Shown here: positions 34,340-42,512 of the stretch, in pieces | Position numbering within the stretch: the stretch's first letter is position 1 | Layout of the letters: the number at the start of each line of letters is the position of its first letter | Source of the DNA: Aquimonas sp002352135 | GTDB lineage: Bacteria; Pseudomonadota; Gammaproteobacteria; Xanthomonadales; Xanthomonadaceae | Reading direction: 5' to 3' | Assembly: GCA_035440755.1 (NCBI GenBank) | Contig: DAORND010000001.1 | Span: 62,001-126,000, forward strand | DNA: 64,000 nt | Notes under the pieces: generated by a model | What the model saw: the letters and a program-made list of their open reading frames with translations, nothing else | Told to the model about the DNA's origin: nothing | Database searches by the model: none | Made by a program: the position numbers and the translations under genes

Positions 34340-36232
34340 ATGAACGCCTTTCGTCTGTGTTTGATTTCGTGCGTGGCGGTGGCCCTGAGTGGCTGCGGTC
34401 GCGATGCCACACCGTCATCGGTGAATCCATCGTCCTCTGGGGCGACCGCAACGCAGGAGCAGCCGGTGGACAAGCCGACGTCGTGGTCCGCCGTGCGTGA
34501 GACCGCCCATCGAGGCGATGCCGATGATCTGCTGACCGCAGGTCTGGGTCTTGCGGGTCTGCAATCGGCCACGCCGCCGGTCATCGCGGATGCGTCGAAT
34601 CCCAGCGCGGACGAACTGCGCCGTCGCGCGTTCTGGACCAACTGGCGTGGCATTGCCGACGTGTCCCCGGCGGGCGGCTTGGGTTCGCTGTATGGCGATC
34701 TGTCGCCGGTACCGGGGCGCGAATTCCAGGCGTTTGCGCGCCTGCCCGGTGCGCGTCAGCCGCATCGCGTGCTATTGCAGTTGCCGGATGCATTTGATCC
34801 CGCCAAGCCGTGCCTGGTGGTGACGGCATCCTCGGGTTCGCGTGGCATCTACGGGGCAATTTCGATGGCGGGTGGCTGGGCTTTGCCGCGTGGCTGTGCG
34901 GTGGCCTACACCGACAAGGGCGCGGGAACCGGCTATTTCGATCATGACTCGCAGACCGGCGTGGCGCTGGATGGTCGTCGCCTTGCGGTGGGAGCAGGTG
35001 AGCTGGAGTTCCTGCCGCAACCCGCCAAACTTGATGGGACTGGTCCAGGTGCGGTGTCATTCAAGCATGCGCATTCGCAGGACAACCCCGAAGCCGATTG
35101 GGGGCGGCACGTTCGACAGGCGGCCGAGTTCGCTTTGGCGCAGTTGTCGATGGCCTATCCGCAGCATCCTCCCTTCGATTTCGCCAACACGCGGATTCTG
35201 GCCGTGGCGGTCTCGAATGGCGGCGCGGCCGTCTTGCGTGCCGCCGAGGATGCCGAGCCCTGGCTGGACGGTGTGGTGGCCGTCGCGCCGAACGCCTATG
35301 CGGCACAGGCAGGCGAGGCGGGACCGACCGCACGCGCTGCCTATGACTACCTGACCGAAGCAGCACTCTTGATGCCCTGCGCGCTGAGTTCGCCGCAACT
35401 CGGTCATCTGACTTTGCTGCAAAGTTCTTTGGGTGTGTTGCCAGACTGGCAGACGGCGTGCGTGGAAGCCCATCAGCTCGGCTTGTTGAGCTCGGATGCC
35501 ATGCCGACTGCGGCCGACGAAGCGCTGGCGGTATTGCGTGCGGGCGGTTGGACCGATGCCGCCCTGCAGGCGGCGGTGCTGTCGACCCGCTTTGACCTGT
35601 GGCGTGCCGTGGCTGCGGCGTATGCATCGGCCTACTTGCGCGCCGACGTGTCCACCATGCCGTGTGGCTATTCGGTTGTCGCAGCGGGCGAGGTGGCGCG
35701 GGCAGCGATGTCCACGTGGTGGAGCGACAGTAGCGGGATTCCGCCCGGTGTCGGTGTGCTGCTCAACGACCTCGCGCAGAACAGCCGGACGGAGGCATTG
35801 GCCTGCTTGCGTGCGTTGTGGACCTCGGATTCGACCGAATCGCAAACGTTACATGCCGCGATTGCCGCCACCGCAGTCAAGTTGCCGCGCGTTGGACTAC
35901 CGGTGGTCGTGATCCACGGCCTCGATGACGGATTAATCCCCGCCGCGTTCAGCAGCGCACCGTATGTCGCCTGGGCACAATCGCAGCAGCGCGATGTGCA
36001 GTACTGGCAGGTGCCGCATGCCCAGCATTTTGACGCCTTCCTCGGTCTACCCGACCTGGGGGCGAGCTATCTGCCGCTGATGCCGTATGCCTGGCGCGCA
36101 TTGGATCTGTTGAATGCCGATCTGGATGCGGGCAGAGCACCATCCCGCCAATCGCTGGCGATCTCCTCGCAGACGCGTGGGAAAGACGCGCTGGCAGCCT
36201 CGCACCTCGGCCTCCCGGATCGTTTGCAGTAG
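34340..36232 (+). CDS. D-(-)-3-hydroxybutyrate oligomer hydrolase-like lipoprotein
   Basis: A 630-aa protein resembling extracellular/periplasmic 3-hydroxybutyrate oligomer hydrolases, which cut oligomers released from PHB into monomers. The N-terminal signal ends in a lipobox (VALSGC, Cys about 19). The region YTDKGAGTGYFD, FKHAHSQDNPEADWG and nucleophile S292 in AVSNGG are family features; a late DGLIPAAF segment and VPHAQHFDAF supply the acidic and histidine regions. Position just upstream of phaE-phaC supports a PHA role. The start at 34340 begins the lipoprotein signal but has no clear ribosome site; 34304 is an alternative. Confidence 0.82.
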   Translation: MNAFRLCLISCVAVALSGCGRDATPSSVNPSSSGATATQEQPVDKPTSWSAVRETAHRGDADDLLTAGLGLAGLQSATPPVIADASNPSADELRRRAFWTNWRGIADVSPAGGLGSLYGDLSPVPGREFQAFARLPGARQPHRVLLQLPDAFDPAKPCLVVTASSGSRGIYGAISMAGGWALPRGCAVAYTDKGAGTGYFDHDSQTGVALDGRRLAVGAGELEFLPQPAKLDGTGPGAVSFKHAHSQDNPEADWGRHVRQAAEFALAQLSMAYPQHPPFDFANTRILAVAVSNGGAAVLRAAEDAEPWLDGVVAVAPNAYAAQAGEAGPTARAAYDYLTEAALLMPCALSSPQLGHLTLLQSSLGVLPDWQTACVEAHQLGLLSSDAMPTAADEALAVLRAGGWTDAALQAAVLSTRFDLWRAVAAAYASAYLRADVSTMPCGYSVVAAGEVARAAMSTWWSDSSGIPPGVGVLLNDLAQNSRTEALACLRALWTSDSTESQTLHAAIAATAVKLPRVGLPVVVIHGLDDGLIPAAFSSAPYVAWAQSQQRDVQYWQVPHAQHFDAFLGLPDLGASYLPLMPYAWRALDLLNADLDAGRAPSRQSLAISSQTRGKDALAASHLGLPDRLQ

Positions 36233-36339
36233 GGCGGCGCTCCGCTTCGACCTTGGTCGCGCAGAATTGACGCACTGCAAGAAATGACTTGAGCGCGGTG
36301 ATAGCATCGTGCTGAGCATCTTTTCGGAGGCAGGCGGGC

Positions 36340-37566
36340 ATGGCGGCGAACAGCAGCAATCCGTTCTTGGATTCGGTCAACGCATGGGGTGAACGCAGCA
36401 TGGCGTTCTGGAACTCGATGCTTCGTGAACCAGCAGCGAGTCCTTTTCTCAGTCCCTCGGCAACCGGCTTCATGCCGCCGGGGATGAGTTTTCCCGGCAT
36501 GCCACCAAGCGCGCCTTCGTGGAATCCGTTCGGCAACGTCTGCGCCCCGTCTTCCAGTCAGGGAATGGATTGGATGGGTCAGGCACAACAGTTCTACCAG
36601 ACGCTGCAGCAAGCCATGGGTAGCCTGCCGGATTTGCGCCAGATGGATGTCGCCGGTATCGCCGAACAGTGGCGCAAGGCCATGCTCGACTCGGCGGCTG
36701 CGCCGCGCATGCCCAGTGCCTTCACCCAAACGTGGCAGCAGTCACTCGATACGCCGGGGCTGGGTTTTGCGCGTGAACACCAGGGACGCTGGCAGGAATG
36801 GCTGAAAGCACGCGATGTCTACTTGGCAGTGATGCAGCGCTACGGTCAGAAAATGCAAGCCGTTCAGGTCGAAGGCATGCGTCGCTTCGAACAGCGCTTG
36901 CAGGCGCATAGCGCGCCGGACAAACAATTGAAATCGATGCGCGCTGTGTTCGATCTGTGGGTGGATGCCAGCGAAGAAGCCTTCGCCGAGGCGGCATTGG
37001 CCGAGGACTATCGGCATCTGTACGGCGAGCTGGTCAATGCGCAAATGCGGTTGCGAGCAGCAGGGCAGGCAATCATGGACAGTGCGTCAGCGTCGATGGG
37101 GCTGCCAACCCGAGCGGAGTTGGACGGGGCGCATCGCAAGACGCATGCGCTGAAGCTCGAATTGCGGGAAATCAAACGTCGCCTGCAGATGCTCGAACAG
37201 CGACGCTCCTCAACGGTGGTGGAGCCCACTACCGCTGTGACAACGCCGGCCGCGGAAGTCCTGTCACCGAGCAGCATGGTCTCGCCCAAGCGCAGCAAGC
37301 CGGCACCAACCGCCACGGCGAAGCCTGTATCGAAAACGTCGGCAACGCTTGCGCGTACACGATCTGGCGACCGCGTTGGCGAGAAGTCCCGCGCCAAGTC
37401 CTCGGCGAAAGTCAGTGTTGCCGTGCCTGCGCAAAGCGCGAAGGTGCTTCCCATGAGGCGCAAGCTGACCAAACCGCAGCCGTTGATCGCTGTGCCGCCG
37501 CCGCCCGCCATTGGCAAGGCGAGTGCCTCCGCAGCAGGCAAGTCCACCAAGCGCAAGGGAGGCTGA
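36340..37566 (+). CDS. phaE: Class III PHA synthase subunit PhaE, with long basic tail
   Basis: A 408-aa accessory subunit needed for activity of class III PHA synthase. The region 195-285 has the PhaE signature (FDLWVDASEEAFAEAALAEDY, LYGELVNAQMRLRAAGQ, GLPTRAELDGAHRKTHALKLELREIKRRL). From about residue 288 to the end comes a 120-residue tail rich in Lys, Arg, Ala, Pro, Ser and Thr with almost no acidic residues, ending KSTKRKGG, making this protein longer than the roughly 360 aa of the Allochromatium subunit. A GGAGG site precedes the start. phaC begins three bases after the stop. Confidence 0.93.
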   Translation: MAANSSNPFLDSVNAWGERSMAFWNSMLREPAASPFLSPSATGFMPPGMSFPGMPPSAPSWNPFGNVCAPSSSQGMDWMGQAQQFYQTLQQAMGSLPDLRQMDVAGIAEQWRKAMLDSAAAPRMPSAFTQTWQQSLDTPGLGFAREHQGRWQEWLKARDVYLAVMQRYGQKMQAVQVEGMRRFEQRLQAHSAPDKQLKSMRAVFDLWVDASEEAFAEAALAEDYRHLYGELVNAQMRLRAAGQAIMDSASASMGLPTRAELDGAHRKTHALKLELREIKRRLQMLEQRRSSTVVEPTTAVTTPAAEVLSPSSMVSPKRSKPAPTATAKPVSKTSATLARTRSGDRVGEKSRAKSSAKVSVAVPAQSAKVLPMRRKLTKPQPLIAVPPPPAIGKASASAAGKSTKRKGG

Positions 37567-37569
37567 TTT

Positions 37570-38634
37570 ATGTTCGGGCCTATTGGAATATCCCCTGCAC
37601 AATGGACGCAGGAATGGCTGACGACACAGCGGCAAATCCGCAACGGGGCCAGCGTGTTGGCTCAAGTGGGCGAAGTCGAGTTTGGTGCCACCCCCAAGGA
37701 GGCCGTGTTCAGCGACGAACGCGTCACCCTTTATCGCTACAAAGGCGAGCATGCCCCCACCGAACAGGTGCCGATTCTGATCAGCTATGCCCTGGTCAAT
37801 CGCCCCTACATGGTTGATCTGCAAGAGGATCGCTCGCTGGTGCGCCAATTGTTGGCGCGCGGTCACGACATCTATCTGATCGATTGGGGCTATCCGGATC
37901 TCTCAGATCGCTTCGATACTCTCGACGACTACATCAATGGCTGGCTGCATAGCTGTGTGGAGGAGGTTTGCCGTCGTCATGGCTTGCCCTCGATCAATCT
38001 GCTGGGAATCTGTCAGGGTGGTGCGTTTTCGCTTTGCTACACCGCCATGCACCCCGAGCGCGTGCGCAATTTGATCACCATGGTCACGCCGGTGGATTTC
38101 CACACGCCGGACAACATGCTCTCGCACTGGACGCGTGAGATGGATATCGATCTGTTCGTCGATACGTTAGGCAATATTCCGGCGGACCTGATGAACTTCT
38201 GCTACCTCACGCTCAAGCCCTATCGGCTGTTCCTGCAGAAGTACATCGGCATGCTGGATGTGGTCGAAGACGCGGATGAAGTCGAGAACTTCATGCGCAT
38301 GGAAAAGTGGATCTTCGATTCACCGGATCAGGCGGGGGAGGCGTTCCGGCAGTTCATCCGTGATTTCTATCAGGGCAACAAGCTGATCCGTGGCGGTTTG
38401 CAGATCGGCCGTCATGATGTCGACCTGTCTCGCGTGCGGTGCCCAGTGCTGAACATCTTTGCCGAGCAGGATCATCTCGTGCCGCCTGCAGCGTCGAAGG
38501 CGATGGCGAAAGCGGTCGGGACGCGTGACTACTCCGAGTTGTCCTTCCGTGGTGGTCACATCGGCATCTACGTCTCCAGCCGCGCGCAGAAGGAAGTACC
38601 CGACGCAGTGGATGCCTGGTTGGCCAAACGCTGA
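37570..38634 (+). CDS. phaC: Class III poly(3-hydroxyalkanoate) synthase subunit PhaC
   Basis: A 354-aa catalytic subunit polymerising 3-hydroxyacyl-CoA into PHA granules. The triad is C148 (GICQGG), D301 (AEQDHLVP) and H330 (GGHIGIYVS), spaced as in the Allochromatium enzyme. The length is that of class III rather than class I/II (about 560-600 aa), consistent with the PhaE partner encoded three bases upstream. A strong terminator follows immediately. Confidence 0.97.
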   Translation: MFGPIGISPAQWTQEWLTTQRQIRNGASVLAQVGEVEFGATPKEAVFSDERVTLYRYKGEHAPTEQVPILISYALVNRPYMVDLQEDRSLVRQLLARGHDIYLIDWGYPDLSDRFDTLDDYINGWLHSCVEEVCRRHGLPSINLLGICQGGAFSLCYTAMHPERVRNLITMVTPVDFHTPDNMLSHWTREMDIDLFVDTLGNIPADLMNFCYLTLKPYRLFLQKYIGMLDVVEDADEVENFMRMEKWIFDSPDQAGEAFRQFIRDFYQGNKLIRGGLQIGRHDVDLSRVRCPVLNIFAEQDHLVPPAASKAMAKAVGTRDYSELSFRGGHIGIYVSSRAQKEVPDAVDAWLAKR

Positions 38635-38646
38635 TTGAGAGGTGGT

Positions 38647-38681
38647 AACAAAAAACGCCCCGTGGCGGGGCGTTTTTTGTT
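38647..38681. terminator. Bidirectional terminator between phaC and phaR
   Basis: A perfect inverted repeat of about 16 bp (38647-38662 with 38666-38681): a CGCCCCG/CGGGGCG core with outer A6/T6 arms, so it works in both directions between the converging phaC and phaR. Confidence 0.92.
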
Positions 38682-38750
38682 CATCGCCGGGCGACATGGT
38701 GGCCGACTGCGCCCGTCCGTTGCGGCAGACGCTAGCGTTGCAGGTTCGGG

Positions 38751-39299
38751 TCAACGACGCCGTGTGGTGCTCCCTCGGACATCCGCCGTTGCGGAGCCAG
38801 TCGCGGGTGGTTCCGGGCGATTGGCGTCCGGTTTGCTTGGGTCCGTCGGCCCAGCCATGCCGCCGGATTTCAGCAGGCCATCCTGAAACGAGCGCCACAA
38901 ATCCATATTGCGTTCGGTGAGTGAATTCAGCATCGACCAGGGTGTCTTGCCCAGCAGATTGTTCAATTGGCTGCGGAATTGATGCTGCTGGTCGGTGAAC
39001 AACTGCATGCTGCGTTCAAGGTAGCTGCCCATGAAGCCCTGCAGCGAGTCGCCATACATCCGAATCACCTGGCTCAACAGCTGAGTGGAGAACATCGGCT
39101 GACCACGCTCCTCGTGCTCGGCGATGATTTGCAACAACACCGAGCGGGACAGATCTTCCCCAGTCTTGGCATCGCGAACTTCGATTTCTTCGCCATCGAC
39201 AATGAGTTGCCGAACGTCTTCCAGCGTGATGTAGCTGGAGATGTCGGTGTCGTACAGACGGCGATTGGGATACTTCTTGATGATGCGCGGCTTGGACAT
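38751..39299 (-). CDS. phaR: PHA synthesis repressor PhaR
   Basis: A 182-aa regulator with the N-terminal DNA-binding domain IIKKYPNRRLYDTDISSYITL and the PHB-accumulation domain repeats (SRSVLLQIIAEHE; MFSTQLLSQVIRMYGDSLQGFMGSYLERSM). PhaR binds both PHA and the promoters of phasin genes and itself, releasing repression when polymer forms. The C-terminal 40 residues are Pro/Ser/Arg-rich. It converges with phaC and lies 92 bases downstream of phaB on the same strand. Confidence 0.96.
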   Translation of the reverse strand: MSKPRIIKKYPNRRLYDTDISSYITLEDVRQLIVDGEEIEVRDAKTGEDLSRSVLLQIIAEHEERGQPMFSTQLLSQVIRMYGDSLQGFMGSYLERSMQLFTDQQHQFRSQLNNLLGKTPWSMLNSLTERNMDLWRSFQDGLLKSGGMAGPTDPSKPDANRPEPPATGSATADVRGSTTRRR

Positions 39300-39391
39300 G
39301 AGGACTACTCGCTAGTAACAAGGCGCCGCAGCGCGATGGTCAGACTGGCTGGGGGCAAACGCAGTCGCTGCGACGCAGCAACACCGGCATC

Positions 39392-40132
39392 TTACCAGCC
39401 CATGTGATGACCGCCATTGATGTCGAGATTGGAGCCGGTGATCCATGCAGCCTCATCGGATACCAGGAAGCCCACCGCATAGGCGATTTCTTCCGGCTTT
39501 CCGAGTCGCCCTGTGGGGATGTCGGCAACGATCTTGGCGCGAACCTCTTCGGGCACGGCCATCACCATGTCGGTCGCGACATAGCCGGGCGAGACCGTGT
39601 TGACCGTGATGCCAAGTTTGGCGTTCTCGCGCGCCAGCGAAATGGTGAAACCGTGCATGCCCGCCTTGGCGGCGGCATAGTTGGCTTGCCCATATTGGCC
39701 CTTCAAACCGTTGATGGAGCTGATCTGCACGATCCGGCCCCATTTGCGATCACGCATGCCATCAATCACCGGGCGCGTGACGTTGAAACAGGCATTCAGA
39801 TTGGTATTGATGACTTCGTGCCACTGACTCGCACTCATGCGATGGAAGGTGCCGTCACGAGTAATGCCGGCGTTGTTGATCAGCACGTCGACCGGTCCAA
39901 GTGCGGCTTCCACCGCGGCGATCATGGCAGCGCCCCCTTCGGGACTGCCCACATCGCCGGGCACGATCGTGATGTCGAAGCCTTCCGCCTTGCGTGCCGC
40001 CTGCCATTCCAGCGCCTTGGCTTCATTTCGATAGTTGGTGGCCACGCGCAATCCCATGCCAACCAGTCGTTTGCATATGGCGGTGCCAATGCCGCCGGTG
40101 CCACCAGTGACCAATGCCACGCGTGCTGTCAT
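39392..40132 (-). CDS. phaB: Acetoacetyl-CoA reductase PhaB
   Basis: A 246-aa short-chain dehydrogenase reducing acetoacetyl-CoA with NADPH to (R)-3-hydroxybutyryl-CoA, the PHA precursor. Cofactor motif TGGTGGIG, NNAG, catalytic Ser in QISSINGLKGQYGQ and Y-x3-K in NYAAAKAG are intact. The PhaB-specific segment ITRDGTFHRMS and C-terminus INGGHHMGW distinguish it from FabG. The start has GGGAG seven bases upstream. A phaA thiolase gene is not in the window. Confidence 0.95.
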   Translation of the reverse strand: MTARVALVTGGTGGIGTAICKRLVGMGLRVATNYRNEAKALEWQAARKAEGFDITIVPGDVGSPEGGAAMIAAVEAALGPVDVLINNAGITRDGTFHRMSASQWHEVINTNLNACFNVTRPVIDGMRDRKWGRIVQISSINGLKGQYGQANYAAAKAGMHGFTISLARENAKLGITVNTVSPGYVATDMVMAVPEEVRAKIVADIPTGRLGKPEEIAYAVGFLVSDEAAWITGSNLDINGGHHMGW

Positions 40133-40344
40133 GTTCGCTCTCCCGGTTTTGTGCTGTTGGATGTGTCAACCGCGCGTGTGCCCGCGCTGGTTCTTTGAAT
40201 TCTACACAGAGAATACGGCGGGCCGAGGATTGCGTACTACGACCATAGGCTCAGTTGGCGATACACGTTTGCGAGATGCCGTGGACGATGGGGGCGGGCA
40301 GTTTGTCCTGCGCTGGAGTTGCCGGGCCCCAAGTGCGGGGAGCT

Positions 40345-41265
40345 TCACTCGCCTTGCGAATTGACGGGTCCGGACGGTCTTAGTTCCGAGCGCGGTATTC
40401 GATTGGGCTCGAAGCTACGCAGCGCTTCCTGCAGCCAACGGTTCGGGTTGCGCGCGACGATGGGCTCGACTTGTCCGAGGAGACGCCAGACCACATTCAT
40501 CGCAGGTAGGGGGTCACTCTCTGTGACCGGTGTGGCGAGACTGGACTTGCTCAACTTGTGGCCATCGACATCCAGGACTAGCGGCAGGTGCGCGTATTCC
40601 GTCTGCGGGACCGCGAGTATTTGCTGCAGATAGCGCTGTCTCGGGGCGGAGTCCAGAAGATCAGCGCCGCGCACCACATGGGTGATCTGCTGTGCGGCGT
40701 CATCCACAACCACCGCCAATTGATAGGCCCAAAGACCATCGGCGCGGAACAGGACAAAATCGCCAACCTCGGTGTCGAGCTGCTGGACGAAGGTTCCATG
40801 GATGCGGTCTTCAATGGTGATCGTCAACCCGTCAGGCACCCTCAGTCTGACGGCAGCCGTATGCCCGGAAGGGTGTTCGAGGCATTTTCGATGGATGTTG
40901 CCCTCGTCACGCAAGTCATTGCGGCTGCAACGGCAAGGGAATGCTGCGTTCTGATCCAGTAGCGTTTGCAGGGCGGACCGATAGATGTCCTGCCGATGGC
41001 TTTGGCGTAGTACGGGCAGGTCGCTCTCGAGGCCGAATGCCGCCAATGTACGCAATTGCTGCTCGGCGATCCCCTCCACGCAACGCGGTGTATCGACATC
41101 CTCGATGCGGACCAGCCATTCCCCATCGGCATGGCGTGCCATCATCCAGCTTCCGATGGCAGCCAACAATGACCCGAGGTGCAGCGGGCCGGTGGGTGAT
41201 GGCGCGAAACGGCCCCGGTAGGCGGATCGTGTGTTCCCAGCACGGGTTTCGACGTCCAAAGTCAT
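40345..41265 (-). CDS. gluQ: Glutamyl-Q tRNA(Asp) synthetase
   Basis: A 306-aa paralogue of the GluRS catalytic core lacking the anticodon-binding domain. It attaches glutamate to queuosine at position 34 of tRNA(Asp). The HIGH-like motif FAPSPTGPLHLGS, zinc-binding CRCS ... C segment (CRCSRNDLRDEGNIHRKC) and KMSKS-like KLSKSS are present. The frame is open upstream to 41472, but homology starts with YRGRFAPSPTGP, so ATG 41265 is taken (AGGA about 11 bases upstream). It often sits beside dksA; here it is flanked by phaB and htpX. Confidence 0.93.
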   Translation of the reverse strand: MTLDVETRAGNTRSAYRGRFAPSPTGPLHLGSLLAAIGSWMMARHADGEWLVRIEDVDTPRCVEGIAEQQLRTLAAFGLESDLPVLRQSHRQDIYRSALQTLLDQNAAFPCRCSRNDLRDEGNIHRKCLEHPSGHTAAVRLRVPDGLTITIEDRIHGTFVQQLDTEVGDFVLFRADGLWAYQLAVVVDDAAQQITHVVRGADLLDSAPRQRYLQQILAVPQTEYAHLPLVLDVDGHKLSKSSLATPVTESDPLPAMNVVWRLLGQVEPIVARNPNRWLQEALRSFEPNRIPRSELRPSGPVNSQGE

Positions 41266-41448
41266 TCGCAAATGAATCCTTGGAGCCTGCGCGGCAGAAA
41301 CGATCGAGGCGAAAAGTCGGCTGCGCGAGGACAGATTTTCGGCGATTCGCCGGTCCATAGCACGGCTATGGGCCAAGAATCGGCGGAAATATTGGACCGC
41401 GCAGACGGCTTTGCAGACCGGTCGGCTTTTGCCGCGCAGGTTCCTTGG

Positions 41449-41476
41449 CTTGATTTTGACGCGGCATGCCACATTG
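41449..41476 (+). promoter_or_regulatory. Sigma-32-like heat-shock promoter of htpX
   Basis: CTTGATT (41449-41455), 13 bases, then CCACATT (41469-41475) resembles the sigma-32 consensus CTTGAAA-N13-CCCCATT with few mismatches. It lies 45 bases upstream of htpX, a heat-shock gene in other gammaproteobacteria. Confidence 0.5.
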
Positions 41477-41520
41477 TCAGCAGGCGGATTTCATTTGGAA
41501 CACTGGCTGGAGGTTCAAGC

Positions 41521-42399
41521 ATGAAGCGGATCCTGTTGTTCGTTGCCACCAACATGGCGGTGCTGTTGATTGCCAGCATTGTGATGCGACTGTTGGGAAT
41601 AGATCAGTATCTGGCTGCAAGCGGGCAGGATTTTGGTGGCCTGTTGGTGTTCGGAGCCATCCTTGGCTTCAGTGGCTCGATCATTTCGCTGTTGATGTCG
41701 AAGTGGGTGGCCAAGCAGAGCACCGGCGCACAGGTCATCACCCAGCCGCGCAACGAGCTTGAAGCTTGGCTGCTCAACACGGTCCAGCGTCAGGCGCAGT
41801 CGGCAGGGATTCAGATGCCCGAGGTGGCGGTTTACGATGCGCCAGAAATCAATGCGTTCGCGACCGGGCCCAGTCGCAACAATTCCTTGGTCGCCGTTTC
41901 AACCGGACTCCTGCGCGGCATGTCGCGCGATGAAGCTGAGGCTGTGCTGGCGCATGAGGTCAGCCACGTTGCCAATGGCGATATGGTAACGATGGCCTTG
42001 CTGCAAGGGGTGCTGAACACCTTTGTGATCGTCCTGTCCCGCTTGATCGGGCGTGTTGTGGATCAGGTGGTTTTTCGCAATGAGCGCGAAGGCGGTATCG
42101 GCTTCTTCGTGGTCAGCATGGTCGCGCAGGTTCTGCTGGGTATTCTGGCGTCGATGATCGCCATGGCCTTTTCGCGGCATCGCGAATACCGTGCTGACGC
42201 GGGGGCTGCCAAGCTGGTCGGCGCACCGAAAATGATCGCTGCCCTGCAACGACTGAAGAACAACCATGGCGAGAACACCTTGCCCGATGCAGTCCAAGCC
42301 TTCGGTATTTCCGGGCGCATGAGTCAGGGATTGCAGAAACTATTCCTGAGTCACCCGCCGCTTGATGAGCGCATTGCCGCGTTGCAGTCGAATAGCTGA
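41521..42399 (+). CDS. htpX: Membrane zinc protease HtpX
   Basis: A 292-aa inner-membrane metalloprotease that helps degrade misfolded membrane proteins. Two N-terminal membrane segments precede the active site H145-E-V-S-H149, with the third zinc ligand in the REYRAD segment between two further hydrophobic stretches. The C-terminus LFLSHPPLDERIAALQ is family-typical. A strong GGAGG lies seven bases before the ATG. The frame extends far upstream but no homology does. It is preceded by a sigma-32-like promoter and converges with fimX. Confidence 0.96.
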   Translation: MKRILLFVATNMAVLLIASIVMRLLGIDQYLAASGQDFGGLLVFGAILGFSGSIISLLMSKWVAKQSTGAQVITQPRNELEAWLLNTVQRQAQSAGIQMPEVAVYDAPEINAFATGPSRNNSLVAVSTGLLRGMSRDEAEAVLAHEVSHVANGDMVTMALLQGVLNTFVIVLSRLIGRVVDQVVFRNEREGGIGFFVVSMVAQVLLGILASMIAMAFSRHREYRADAGAAKLVGAPKMIAALQRLKNNHGENTLPDAVQAFGISGRMSQGLQKLFLSHPPLDERIAALQSNS

Positions 42400-42419
42400 T
42401 CAAGGCGTTTGAGGTGGCT

Positions 42420-42448
42420 GCCCGGACCGCGTAAACACGGTTCCGGGC
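42420..42448. terminator. Hairpin between htpX and fimX
   Basis: A GCCCGGA/TCCGGGC stem (42420-42426 with 42442-42448) extended inside by CCG/CGG with one bulge, between two converging genes. The T tract is weak. Confidence 0.5.
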
Positions 42449-42512
42449 GTCTCCGCGCCGGTCATGCAACAGGCTCGATGCGTGTTCTTGGCTCGCCGAC
42501 CTCGCTTGCCGG

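Noticed and set aside
31765..34653. A 962-codon leftward open frame
   Set aside because: It is antisense to the intact GH2 gene, has no ribosome site or family similarity and arises from high GC content.
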